A DNA stretch of 64,000 bases, taken from positions 62,001-126,000 of the forward strand of contig JAJIRX010000095.1 in the NCBI GenBank assembly GCA_023853785.1. The letters are read 5' to 3'. The notes under the pieces were generated by a model. The model was not told the DNA's origin, did no database searches, and worked only from the letters and a program-made list of their open reading frames with translations. The position numbers and the translations under genes were made by a program. Below, in pieces: positions 48,621 through 60,599 of the stretch; position 1 is the stretch's first letter; the number at the start of each line of letters is the position of its first letter. Source of the stretch: Psilocybe azurescens (Eukaryota; Basidiomycota; Agaricomycetes; Agaricales; Agrocybaceae).

Positions 48621-48975
48621 CCATTAAGGCCTCCCAGAGTCTCAACAGCCGAGATGCAGTCGATTTCTGGACATGCTTATGCCTCCCAGCTTCTCTATTT
48701 ATATGGTAGGTTTTGTGTCTTGACTGGGCGTACTCAAGTACTATCAGATGTTTACAATGATACAATATTGATAGGGCGATGTTCTTCTGCAATGCGACTC
48801 TGCTCACCATCGTAGTGTGCGTAAATCCCACGAACAAAATGGAGTTCAATCAGACAATCAGAAACGAGTACAAGCATGGCACATATCGAGCGTCATATTT
48901 CTGGCTACTCTGACATTCGGTCAAGTTGCACAGGTATACCGCTTTGGAAAGCGCATTCTGGAGGCGTCAAGAACC
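48621..48975 (+). pseudogene. Fragment of the four-helix membrane protein gene
   Basis: It matches exons 4 and 5 of the gene at 40138-41200: ASQSLNSRDAVDFWTCLCLP, then after an intron AMFFCNATLLTI and NPTNKMEFNQ. An inserted segment near 48855 breaks the frame after MEFNQ, and the first three exons are missing. The homology begins at the edge of the 690-bp element and continues into the 3' flank to about 49190. Confidence 0.85.
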
Positions 48976-49190
48976 TGATAGTATTACATGTATTCTGAGA
49001 TTGCACTCAATTTTCTTTTCTTTCTGTAATCAGCTATTCTGTGCTCGATTTTTTGTTGATCTCTTATATCAAGTCCTGACGGTAGCCTATTTATATTTCT
49101 GTTCTCTTGAAGTAGTTCGTCTGATGTACTTAAACTAAACAAACATTGCCTCCTATTCTCTTATTAAGAGGCGTGTCGACAATGAAAAAC

Positions 49191-49639
49191 AAGACAAGAC
49201 CATTAATAATGCTAGGTAGGAAGTAGTGCTGTAGGTCTGAGCTTCCGATGTACCCCCAAAGTATCAATAACGCAATCAATCTTTGAGTATATACTGTCAT
49301 CCATGGAGGAAATCATCTTCGTTGATATTGACGTCTTGAACAAGCCAACCCAAAATAATCCACTGGTTGGAGTTCGAACCCTCGTATCTATGACCAAGTA
49401 GCGGATGTGACTGATGATTGTAGTGCGGTCGGTAAGCATGGGCTTATTGCCAGACGTGTTGAGACGTGATAATAGTATATGGGAGACCAACTGGCGCCTG
49501 ACTCGGTTAAAAGGCCGCGTTATTAATGATCAGGACTCTTGCCGACTTCCCACGATGTTACAGAAGAACCCAGAAAATAAAGCGTGTTCAAGCATGTTCC
49601 TCTCCGGACAGTGATAGAGAAAATTGGTACGTGGGGAAG
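49191..49639. other. Short unique stretch, nothing recognised
   Basis: No domain, repeat partner or gene was found. A GTTCGAAC motif near 49375 resembles a tRNA T-loop, but no cloverleaf can be built around it. Confidence 0.4.
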
Positions 49640-49750
49640 CAACTGAGTACATCGTCATGGTGGAGTTGGTTTCTCATTGTGACGACGTTTGGAGCAGCGG
49701 ATTGGGCTCGTACACAGATGACGCGCACTAAATGTAACAGGTAGAATAAA
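49640..49750 (-). pseudogene. Fragment of the calcineurin-like N-terminal exon, block B edge
   Basis: The minus strand reads SEPDPLLQTSSQ, a stop, then TMTMYSVASPRTN, matching the Ser-rich N-terminal exon at 60834-60600 and more loosely that at 44255-43923. It is about 110 bp long and has a stop. Confidence 0.65.
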
Positions 49751-49769
49751 AATGCGATAATATTAATGT

Positions 49770-51280
49770 GCTATGCAAGACAAGACCACAGATCATCCAT
49801 TGTTTTAACTACCGAAACTGTGTCGAGCTCCCACCTGAAGCTCAACATTCGAATCTGGCATTGAGAACACAAAGTGAGTTCGCTCTCCGAACAATAATTG
49901 GGCAGAATGGACAGAGAAGCGCAGATACAATTGCTGAAATATAAATTACATTGTATGATAGCATTGAACACAGACGAGCAGAGAGACAAGAGGAACAGAG
50001 AAAAGAGAAAAAAAGCAGAACGAGAAAAAACAGATGCAAAAAAAGAATATAGGAATATACAAGAAAAGATGGCTGAAATCCACGCCAAAAAAAAGAAAAG
50101 AAAAAAGCAGAAAAAGAAGAGACATCCAATAGATTGTGAGTGAGGTGAGGGATGAGAAATTGTAAGCAGGCAGGCGCAGGCGCTGAGTAGTAGTAGTGGA
50201 CCCAGGGTAGAGATGAGATGAGTAGTGTATGATGAATAACAGCAAATAAGTGAATAAAACACAACGACAACGCCAAAAGCAAAAGAAGGCGAAGGCAACG
50301 ACACGAAGACGAAGCCAAAACCAAAACCAACACCCATCCACCTTCCCTTACCACCCCACCCCACCATTATCGCTACCGTTATCGCTATCGCAAGCCACAC
50401 CCAACCGAGAGTAAAAGTAAAACTCAACGTGCTCGTCCCCCACCACCACCGACCACACTCGCAACTGAAGACGACGACGACGACGAAGCAACAGACTCCA
50501 AAAACAAGCTCATCGGCGTTCACAATCCCACCCTCGACCGATAACGGCGACCCGGACTCGCCATTCGCAGAAAGAGACGACGTGGATACCAAACCAGCAG
50601 CGGCACCTGAGCTGGAGGAGGAGGGCTCAGCACTGAACCAAACCAATCGGCGAGGCCCATATCGAACACGCCGCCCATTCCAAAGCCCAAGCTCGGCCCA
50701 GTACTATAATGGACAGCCGCGTCCGATGAGTATGTGGGAGATGATGGTGATGATGGTTGAGGTGAGAAGTAGAGCCAGTAGTGGTAGTGGTAGTGGTGAC
50801 ATGGTGCAAATGGTGAGCATGGTGCTACTGGATCTGGAGCTGATGTTGCTTGAGTGCGTCGCCGCCATCTCCCATCATCGAGGATGATGATGAAGAGGAC
50901 GATCCCACTGAGGATCAGGATCCGGATCCGAACGTTTCAAAGCTCTCCAGAAAGGTCTCCCAATGCGACTGCGACTGATCCTCCACAAACCCAGACGATC
51001 CAGTGTCTGCAGAGGTCGTCCCAAAGCCGGGGGCAGAAGCCGGGTTCGAATTTATGTTTGACGTGTGATCAGCAAAACCGGGTAGATGCAGCGATGGCTC
51101 GAGCTGGGACACGTTGTTGTCCATAGCATCAGACATCGGCATGGAATCCAGAGGCCTCGCCGCCACCATCGACGAGGACGAGGAAGACGAAAAAGCAATC
51201 TGTCCACCGTCCCTCATCCTCTCCTTCAAGCGGCAGCCTCATCCTTGGCCTCAGGCGTCCTCTCGTCGACGTCCATAACA
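49770..51280 (-). pseudogene. 3' fragment of the acidic gene, block B copy
   Basis: It aligns closely with 61080-62560, including the purine-rich 3' flank. Pieces such as DAMDNNVSQLEPSLHLPGF, DHTSNINSNPASAPG, DQSQSHWETFLESFETFGSG and NADELVFG are readable. The frames between are shifted and the poly-Gln/His tract is gone. No start and no N-terminal half are present. Confidence 0.8.
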
Positions 51281-51479
51281 TCAGACACCACCATCCGTTA
51301 CCCTCCCTCATGGCATCATCGATTACAATTGGATTCTCGTAATCATCAACCGAGATAAGCCGCGCCTCGCTACGGCAGCTTGCTGAATGTCCACGAACAC
51401 ATTGAAAATTTGGACAGCTAAAGCACTGTAGAGACAAAAGAGAAAGATCCTCAATTGGCGTTTGCACATAAGAGGAACA

Positions 51480-51720
51480 GAGCAAATTTGTACATACGAA
51501 ATGGGGACGTCTACCGTTGACACGTTGACGCGGACCGCTGGAGTCATGTCTGTATATGGTAAGAGAATTTCAATTCTGACGAGAACTAAGGGACGCCCAT
51601 CATTTTGGCACCACTTCTTCGTTGACGCTGAGGTCAGGTCCGTATATGATGAGAGCAGTTCAATTCTGATGAGTATTAGGGATTTGCCCATCATTTGGCA
51701 CCGCGTCTTACTGTGATTGC
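51480..51720 (+). repeat. Forward units of the GGTCAGGTCTGTATATGG repeat
   Basis: Two units lie at about 51530 and 51618, each running through TATATGGTAAGAGA-like and CATCATTTGGCACC-like sequence. An inverted copy sits at 51945-52070 inside the neighbouring 961-bp element. Confidence 0.65.
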
Positions 51721-51845
51721 AGGCGTGACAAGCTATGTAGTACCCATGACGGTGTCATGGCCTGTTGGGTCAGTGATTCGCTCATGTCGTATATAGGCCG
51801 TGATGTCAGGATATCCATATTTGCCATATTTCGAAGTCCGAATTT

Positions 51846-52806
51846 AGTCTTGTCCTCATCTGCTTTCCGAACAGATACCTAATATGGGTATCCCACCGTT
51901 TGAATCGGTCTTCGTAACATTCTTGGATTTTCTTGGGGGCTTGCAATCACAGCAAGAAGCGATGCCAAATGATGGGCAAATCCCTAATACTCATCAGAAT
52001 TGAACTTCTCTTACCATCCACAGACTTGACCCTAGCCGTCAACGGTAGACATTCCCATTTCGTACGCACATATTTGTTCTGTTCCTAGAAGTGGGATACC
52101 CATATTGGGTATCTGTTCCGAAAGAGGATGGGAGGCCGCAGAGAAAGTCGGAATTGGGAAGTCCGCCTCTCCGGCTCATGGCCGGATTCCGGCACACTGT
52201 CCGGACCACTCAGAGACGGATTCTTCCAGGTTGAGAGCAATCTGCATGATCACCATGATATTTTTACATAGTTATTAATTAGCTTTCGTAGGGCAAATTT
52301 ATACAATCCGCACTGATGTTTGTACGAGAAGGTTCAAAAAACCCAAGGTTTGTCACATGTGATCTGGCGGGAAAAAGCGTGACCACGATTCACGACGTGC
52401 TGTTGTTGATCGTTGATCATTGGTGTAGCTATTCTCCTTCTTGCGTACTGAATAAAGCACGAGAGCTTAAAATATCATGAGAGCCCTGATTTTTCTTGAT
52501 AGCGTCAAGGAGGTCTTGCATAGTGGCAGATATGCGGTTGCGGTGGATCAGAATTTCGTTACACATCTGCGATAGATCTCGTGATCGCGAACCGTCAATA
52601 CTGCACAATTTCAATCTCTTGATGATTTTGACAGCTGTAAATGCAGTTTAAAGGTTTTTATAAAAGTCACAGACATAGTTAGCATGTAATAGGGTCTAGG
52701 TAACATAAACGAGCAGAATTGTACGAGGCGGAGAATGAGGCGGAGTCCGATCATGAGGCGGTGAGGCGGATTTCTGATATCCGACTTGTCCTCGGAGGCC
52801 GAGACT
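51846..52806. mobile_element. 961-bp insertion with 11-bp target duplication, Mutator- or KDZ-like
   Basis: AGTCCGAATTT precedes (51835-51845) and follows (52807-52817) this stretch, while block A at 38539-38550 has one uninterrupted copy of the site. The ends are weak inverted repeats: AGTCTTGTCCTC at the left and, reversed, AGTCTCGGCCTC at the right (10 of 12). Four GAGGCGG strings lie near the right end (52724-52769). It contains a palindromic pair (51857-51897 and 52089-52130) enclosing an inverted copy of host repeat sequence. No transposase is present. An 11-bp duplication fits Mutator-like elements or the KDZ group. Confidence 0.7.
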
Positions 52807-52817
52807 AGTCCGAATTT

Positions 52818-54643
52818 CGAAAATAATCAGACAAAAATCAAACAAAAATCGCTGAGGCTCACTTTCGAGGACATCTGAATAGTGTAAAGAGTATTCCATC
52901 CTCCTATAATCAGTCTCCGGGGCGCTGGTCTGTATAAAGCAACTCGCACTCATGTCTCTGTTGGCCTCTGGTTTGCCTCTGGCTCATAAGACGTAATGGG
53001 TGCACATTGATCTTGTGTTACGGAGTGAAGTCGGGGGCACTGAGCAGGGTAAGCGGACACACAAGGGCTACCAGAGGATGGAAAAGGCGCGCTGAACGCG
53101 ATTTGGTTTGGCTCAGTAAAATTTAGTACTGTCGTGTCCGGCCTCTGCCAGACAACTGATGACACCAGACAGCCGGATTTTTCAAAGCTGAGATGTTTAC
53201 CATTTCCTGAACATATTGAACAGGAAGTACGTGTTATGCATATCTCAGTGGCTCTAGAACACGCTCAGATGACTGCCCATAACCTGGTACCGAGTTTATA
53301 GTTCTCCAAGTCTATGTTTTGCAACATAAGTCATTAATCAATATCATAACAGTTGGGTCGCGACTTGCGAGGCCGCACAATTGATCACAAATAATTAGAT
53401 TATAAGACATCAACAGCTAAAAAGCACCACCTGCCAACCATTTTTAGATTCGAATATAGACCTGCCCTCGGCCGTCAACGGAATACAATGTTAGCGAGCG
53501 GTGTCAACTGGTTTCTCGGTGTGAATATGCACGCAGAAATAATAGGGTTATTATTAGCTCCGAGGATGTAGGCAACTCGCGAGGTCGCACAATTGATCAC
53601 GGATAAGTGGATTATAGGACCCCAAAAGCTAAGTCCACCTGCCAACCATTTTTAGATCCGAATATAGACCTGACCTCAGCCGTCAACGGTAGACGTCTGA
53701 AAATATATTTAAGTCAAGTGATGTACATAAGAAACGGTCAGGGTAAACGATTACGGGAGATTCGTGCAACGATTACGATTATTGCTCAGACGGTTACCGG
53801 ACGATTTCCTAAAATTTCTAACCTTTTTCACATTTTTTCCGTGAAAATGGACTGACTCCTATTTCATAATCGTGTCCATGATCGTCCAGTAATCAAAATG
53901 AGAATAGTTTTGCATTCGTCTACTCTGACAGCCCCTAATGTGTTTGGGGCGGAAGTGTCAAAATAGGGTAATTGTGAAGGTGCAGCGCGAATCGCGGATG
54001 TTGAACCCATCGTGAGCCCTATACTCGTGCTCACTGCTGCAGCTGCGACTCATGCTTTCCTTTGCAATTCTGAGAAACTATTGTAGATTTTGTGGACCCC
54101 CTCGGTCGAGGCAGCGGTGCCGCTCCATAAGTCTATAGTCCATGAAGTCCATCGATGGACTTCCAACGACTTAGTGCCAACTAACAACCACGGTTTGTAA
54201 ATAGGAATAGGCTTCTGTATCTTAGATTTGATAGCGGCATTGTAACAGCCATAGACAAATTACCGGGATACCAGGAATTACAGTACTTAATTTAGGAATT
54301 CATCAGATGGGTATAATATGTGTTGCAATATTATACGAAGATCTTTCGTTCAGTGAGCTATATTCGGATGACTAGCATTACGCGCATTCTCACAGAATGT
54401 CAACAAAACGTATACAAAACGTAGCCAGCGGTTGGGCGAAACCTGCGAAATTGATGCATATCATTGTATCGGTGACAGTGGTATCAAGACATAACTTTTC
54501 CTATGTCATGTGACACCTTGGATAGTGAATTGGTGAAAAGAAACATCATATAAATATATGTGCTCGGCTGAGTCGACTTTCAGATTCGAGTCTCGTTTGC
54601 CCTCTTTCGTAGATCCAATACTGCCAATATTCATTTCGAGTTC
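52818..54643. other. Block B spacer with about 100-bp repeats, no gene supported
   Basis: It matches 38551-40137. Two units of the CCACCTGCCAACCATTTT repeat lie at about 53386-53480 and 53590-53697. About 150 bp at 54405-54555 have no partner in block A. No coding gene was recognised. Confidence 0.45.
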
Positions 54644-55708
54644 ATGAGTCCCTCTACTGCCCAGAACACTGATGAGGCGCACACAGCAACTTTACAGTCA
54701 AGGTCAGTCAGTGCATTGCTGCCCAGGTACACAGTGACTCTCGTATTGACTTGTCCGCAGAGAGGAGAATATCAAGTTCGATTCGCATCGGACCTTATGG
54801 GGTCATCTTTCAATGTCATTGTATGCTGCACTGACGGTGGTGCATACGTTCGGCCTACACCTTCTACTTTATAACTACATGGCTTGTGCGAAGTCGGGAT
54901 TTGGAGAGAATTCCCCAATCGAGCTTGATGAAATTCGCCCCCGTCCCCACCAAGACTGCGAAGCCAACCTCACAGCACTGAACTCGGAAATCCAACATCG
55001 CGAGCAATGGGATAGATCTATGACTTGGTTGGTCAAAGCATGGTCAATCACCTGCACGGGTTGCATTATTCTCTTGCCGTAAGAACCATAAATTCAAAGC
55101 CCTGAACCAGGAGACTGATTTATCATCTGGAAAAGATTTCCATTGGGGTTCTTTCAAATCCCAGGTATCGATGAAGACATATACGCACGCACAGCAGTTT
55201 TATCCATGTTGGTATGCTCCGGCATTGGTCTCATGACTTCTGGCTTCTACCTTCAGTTGAAGGGCAAATTTACATCGAAGGGATTTATGAAAGAATGGAT
55301 GAGGGTCAGTGAGAAGCCATATCATCATTTTCCAACGTCATCGATTCATCTAACCATTGAACTACCCATTAAGGCCTCCCAGAGTCTCAGGAACCGAGAT
55401 GCAGTTGATTTCTGGACATGTTTGTGCCTCCCAGTTTCTCTATTTGCCTGGTAATTCTTGTCTTTTGACTGACGTACACAAGTACTATCGGATGCTTACA
55501 ACGATACGACATTGATAGGGCGATGTTCTTCTGCATCGTGATTTTACTCACCATCATAATGCGCATAAATCCTACGAACGAAATGGAGTTCAATCAGAAA
55601 CAAGTACAAGCATGGCACATATCGAGTATCATATTTCTTCTCACTCTGACCGTCGGCCAAGTTGTGCAGGTATACCGCTTTGGAAAACGTATTTTGGGGG
55701 TGTCATAA
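54644..55708 (+). CDS. Four-helix membrane protein, block B copy
   Basis: Exons 54644-54726, 54761-55078, 55136-55304, 55374-55450 and 55519-55708 have exactly the lengths of the block A copy and give 278 codons with no break. In the 260 bases of exon 2 compared by eye there are 18 differences: 10 silent and 8 replacing, 15 of them transitions. An alternative start, MSLYAALTVVHTFG at 54813, exists only in this copy. The same uncharacterised family; it is probably in the plasma or an internal membrane. Confidence 0.8.
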
Positions 55709-57059
55709 TTATGATACTATTGGGTGTTCCGAGATTGCATTTCCTTTGCTTCGATTTATGTTTCTTTCTGTAACCAGCTGTGCTGTGCTATTGATATCTT
55801 ATACTAAATCCCGACAGTAGCCTATTTATATCTCTTCTTGTCTTAAAGTAGATTTTCTCACGTACTGAAACCAAACCAATACATAAACTCCGATTTTCTT
55901 GTAAAAGAGCTGTAAGCCCGCGAGACATAATGATACGGCCATTGACTAAGGCGCGAATGTTGGCGGATTGGACAGCGCGTGCGTGAAACAGTGAAACAGT
56001 GCTGCAAGACTGAGTTTTATATGTACCTCTGAGGACTAATAATGCAATTTGATTATCCTTGACCTTCAAAATACTGAGAAGAATAAGTAAAATAAGTGTC
56101 ATGGGACCTCCCAGTAAGTCTCGTCTGGTACACGTGGTCAGAGAATTCTCCAAGTTGCTGGAGGTAAGCTCCGATAAGCTCTACTCAAAGAATGGTTCTA
56201 TCAGGAAGCTCCATCGCTTATGTTTACAGGGATTCTGCATGAACATCCATACTGAGTTTATATCAGTTGCCCCTGGCCGCTGAGGCCGAAATCGTAAGCG
56301 CACACGGAAATCTGCGCCGAGTTGAGATTCCGATTAAATGTAGCCGGCATCTATCGGCTGTCCAAACCGGCAAGTCAAAACATTGTTACCTTGAATCCTT
56401 GTCGTCCCCGTTTTCACTGGAGTTAAGTTCAACGTCCAGTTTTAGTGCCACTACCCTACATTTTAAGCATCAATTTGCATGTGCACCTTTAATTTAATGT
56501 TTTCCGTAGATGTATGCGGACAATGTTTTGATTACATCTTGCGGGAAGCTTGTGTATTACTGTCTACTTACGATTTATGTCTTGTCTTGTAGTGGTGTTC
56601 GTATCCGTTTCTGTGAGAATGGTAGTTTGGTTTACCTTTTGTGTCGAGATATGGTTTGACACCCGGACCTGGCAGGAGGGAAACCGAAGGCTGCTGTGAC
56701 TGAATTAACACAGATCTTGGCTCGATAGGAAATCTGGGACTGCGAATGGGTGAATCAAGGTTGATCACAATCAGATGAAAACCTACATATCCGAACCGAA
56801 TAGTCTATTGCTCCTGCTCCTGTGGCTTGCGCTGAGTGTGTCTATTACCAAAGGACGGCTAACTACGGCGGCAGGCTCTCCGCCCAGTGCTCTCTCTACG
56901 TCTATTTCCACCCTCTCACTACATTTCAGTCAGAGTGTGCGCATGGTGCAAACAGATAATATGCGCACCGGATCATTTTTAAAAGCAACATAAACCGCCC
57001 GATAACCCCTCTTCCCGTGTCAATGATTCGCCGAGCACTGTTCGCAGCAGGATAGCTTA
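55709..57059. other. Spacer between membrane gene and calcineurin-like copy, block B
   Basis: It is the counterpart of 41201-42567. It holds the second version of a 72-codon open frame (56775-56993), rejected as a gene. Nothing else was recognised. Confidence 0.45.
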
Positions 57060-58690
57060 CAAACTGTCTGATGAGCATTTCCTTTGAGAAAATGAGAAAG
57101 ACGCCAGGGATACGGGGCGTATTCCGATAGTTAGACACAGAGGAGATCGTGATAACAGACAAATTATTTTTTTGGTCCTGCGGTACATCCTGTAGCCATC
57201 TGAAGTCCGTGCGCCGTGCCCATTTATAACAACAAGCAAATCGTTTAGGTCCAAAAATTGGCAGACTCCTTCGTAGCTATAGTTAATTCCGTCAATTTAA
57301 AGAACGACGAAGATGCGGCATTCGTACGTGTAAGAGCCTGAGAGCTTGCCACTGCGCATATTCCTGTAGATGAATGTCTCTCTAGAAGCTAAATCTAGGC
57401 TGTTAGTAGTCGGTTCCGTCTCCTTGTCGAAATCAGAGAAGGGATCCGAGCACAGCAGGTCACAAAGTAATCTATAAGATCCGATTTCTACAAATCGATT
57501 TATCTAAAGACAGTGTTAAGACAGTACAAGGACGTAGGACGCAAAGGAACGTGCCTGGTCAATATCTTTTAGGGTGTTCAGTCCAGGGGAGATGCCCCCG
57601 TGAACATAGAATAGTTTCTTGTCAACCAGGGCAGAGATTGGGAGGGTACAGAAGGAGCGCAGGAAAGCCTCGTACACCGTATCTGTATACTTCTCTAGGC
57701 TTGGAGAAAGTGGAGTTGGAATTTAGATTACGCAGGGCGTCTGTATTACTTACATTCACGTTTGAATGTAAAGCTTTCACTTGAGTGGCGGGATTCATAA
57801 CATCCTCGCAGTAGCACTATTCGTCCCGGGTTGTGGATCTTGAGGGCATATAGATACAGAAGACACTGGCATGGATTAGATGGCAACGCACGACAGAGAG
57901 GCACACATGGACTCACCTCGATGCCCTGAGCCCCTCCAGTCGCATAATTGCGAGCAATCAAGTTAAGAGAAGTGCCCAAAGGTATCATATAGACAAGTCT
58001 CGCGTATTTACCACAGATATCTCCACAGAGTGAAGTAGAATATATCTCATGAGTTACTGAAAGGAAATCGTAAAGTGCAATTGTTGAGAATACCCACTTG
58101 TCACTGGACTTTCTATATGTACCAGGTCAGGTTCCCTGGAGAAAATGTCGGTTGCAGTATTAATGGTATGCAAGGCTTGGCCGTCTGTCAGAAGTCCCTG
58201 TAGAAAATGGCCTCTCAGATATTCGGGGGTAAGACTTGGCGGCGGCCCCTGAACATTAACGACCTTGGGATGGATACTTTCCATCAATTACACTGGTCAT
58301 GATGATTAGTATACTTACCTCTTCCTCAGCCACTTCGTCACAGTATCCGCTCCTCATGCTCTGCAAAATCAGAATTGTCTGCTCCGCGTACTAGACTGCT
58401 ATAGATATCGAGTTGTGATTCCGATCTTGTCGATAATCATAGGACATTGGAGATAGAGCCCTGTGTGTATAGTGTATTCCGTATTCCGTGTCGTTGGTGC
58501 ATGAGGAGGCGGCTGAGTACGTTCAAGTCGTTATAGAATAGCTAGCTGTTGACTGTGATAGCGTCTGAAGTCTGAGTGTCGCCATGTTCGTGTTCCGCGC
58601 TGCAGGGGTCGCTGAAGAAGAATGGCCAGAGTTCTCAAAGCCACACATCATGAATCGAATTGGCCTCAACGGTGGTTGAACTATAAGCTT
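57060..58690 (-). pseudogene. Calcineurin A-like gene, block B copy, broken
   Basis: It aligns with 42568-44300. Readable pieces are LTPEYLRGHFLQGLLTDGQ, CGDICGKY, CLLYLYALKIHNPG, RGCYESRHSSESFTF, and GGISPGLNTL-like sequence. The acceptor AG before the GDICG exon has become AC and its donor GT has become GC. About 75 bp covering LDLMKVFEV to LFLGDY are deleted. The N-terminal exon has indels. It keeps the same altered motifs as block A (GDICG), so those changes came before the duplication. Confidence 0.75.
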
Positions 58691-59035
58691 GAAGGAAGAA
58701 CAACGACGATAGGAGTGAGCGATGATGATGCCGACGAGCTCGATATCCCAAAGCAAGATTGAAGCAAGGAGAGGCCGGTGAGGTTCCAGTGAGGCCGCAA
58801 ACAAGGCTGTGCTGGGCAAGTATTGGGGCCAGTGGCAGGTGGAACGGCAACTTCCGGCCTGCCTAGAGATTTGCCAATTCCGGCGCACCGTCCACATTCC
58901 ATCGCCCTTCACACCTCGGCATCACGTTAAACTTACCTAATTATGTAGCTTGCTGCTTCTATACGGCTAAGCAAGCTAATTAGCTTGAAAGGTACTAATG
59001 CCACACACTGCTGATAAAGAGGCCAATAAATATTA

Positions 59036-60112
59036 CAGCTAACTGCAAAATGGTAAGCCGTTTCCATTTTTTGCTGTCCGCCCCTATTTGGCAAGAGCCT
59101 TGTCAAAATAACCGGATTTGGATGTTGCGTATTTGAGTCATGATCGCCGGCTCGTCGAGTGAACATCGACTCGGAGTCCTAGTTCTTGTACTCTTTTGAT
59201 AACTACTACTAAGCTACTACTGAATAATGTCTAACTTTTGGTACATATTAGAGGATCAGAAGAGGCCCGTTATAACAATGTTTGTCAGAGAATAAAGACA
59301 AGGGATATTGCTCTTGCCACCAAGGGGGTACCAGGATGACGACCCGTGACCCGAGGTAGGGGGGGGGGGAGCCGGAGGCCTTATAAAAATTTATTTTTCA
59401 GTCGTTAAGCCTCAAATTCTGGGCCATTGTGAGATAAGGAACTCTCTCTCAAGGTTTAAGAGAAATAAATGAGCCATAGAAGACAATTTCAGCTCTTAAT
59501 AGATTTGTTTTTCTGTTTTCTGTCTGACGATGGCATCTGTGGTGGGTCCATGTCACATAATAAAAGTGGCAATCCATCTGAATGCTTCTGAAAATTCTTC
59601 AAACTGTTTTGGCTGACTTATTTATGACTATACATGACCAAATCCAACATAAAATAAACTTCATATGCCAAAAACTTGGTTTGTGTTTTTTTATAGCCAT
59701 CAAAACATACCCTATATAGAGGGGAGGGAGGGAGGGGGGGGGGTCCAGGAGGCCTTACAAAAAATATCTACCCCGGGTGTTTTCCAACATTCCGGTACCC
59801 CCTTGCTTGCCACAGGAATCCGAGCACCACTGTGCACTCAGCCTTATATACCATCATGGGCTCAGGGTCGATGTTCCAGCCTTTCAGTGAGGAGGACAAT
59901 AAGCATAATACAATCAACAAAAGAGCGTAAAACTGTTGATTTCGGCGTAGGATTGATGTAAAGCGTCACCATCGACGTCTGCAGTAGATTCTACTTAGTC
60001 ATGGGTGCGGATCGGTATTCGTTACCAAATCTGGCTATTTGGACAAGGCTCTTGCCAAGCAGAGGCGGACATCAAAAAAAATGGAAAAGGCCTACCATTT
60101 TGCAGTTAGCTG
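59036..60112. mobile_element. TA-flanked 1,077-bp element with about 90-bp inverted repeats
   Basis: The ends are CAGCTAACTGCAAAATGG and its reverse, flanked by TA (59034-59035 and 60113-60114). The similarity continues inward for about 90 bp through CCATTTTTT, GTCCGCC and TTGGCAAGAGCCTTGTC. No transposase frame was found. CAG ends and TA target sites suggest Tc1/mariner. A 485-bp hAT-like element is nested inside; without it the element would be about 584 bp. Confidence 0.75.
59321..59805. mobile_element. Nested hAT-like non-autonomous element
   Basis: The inverted ends are CAAGGGGGTACC and GGTACCCCCTTG, with further partial match inward. An exact 8-bp direct repeat CTTGCCAC flanks it at 59313-59320 and 59806-59813. 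An 8-bp target duplication is the hAT hallmark. The inside has poly-G runs near 59360 and 59740 and a repeated AGGCCTTA motif, but no transposase. Confidence 0.85.
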
Positions 60113-60119
60113 TAATCGG

Positions 60120-60540
60120 GGAACTTTGGGCTAAGTCCATTACGCCATCAAGTCTGCTCTTCTGCTTTAGGTAGTCATCGCTCGGCAACACATCCCGGGC
60201 ACCGTCCTGACGGTTATCAAAGCCGTGCTCGCTGTGTGCAACAGTGAGCTCAAAATACGCCTCTATCTTCCTCAATTATTGTCACTCCCTTTCGCTTTTT
60301 TTGCATGTATCTGTAGGATATATGGTATAATATAATTATGAGCTCAATATATCATAGGGTATACTGTATTAGTTTAATATCATTGTTCAGTGAAGGGGAA
60401 GGAGGAGCATAAGGAAATACAAGTGCTTAGATCCATTATTTGACAGTTATAATTATTATAGAAGGTAGTAATATATTAAACGAGGGTGAGTACAAGTTTT
60501 CAGGACAGGGGAAGATGTAGGAGAGGCATTGATGAGCGGA
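60120..60540. other. AT-rich spacer, nothing recognised
   Basis: Rich in short A/T tracts around 60300-60480. No gene, repeat partner or RNA was recognised. Confidence 0.4.
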
Positions 60541-60599
60541 TTATGAGAGGGAGGTAGGGCAGGGGTAGACTAGGTATGTTACATGGAATCTAGAGACCA

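Noticed and set aside
49360..49430. Possible tRNA from a GTTCGAAC motif
   Set aside because: The T-stem has at least two mismatches and no anticodon or acceptor stem could be paired on either strand. Similar motifs near 17590 and 24253 fail in the same way.
49771..50646. 291-codon minus-strand frame
   Set aside because: It runs through the copied 3' flank of the acidic gene; the Phe/Leu/Ser-rich stretch comes from an AG-rich tract on the other strand.
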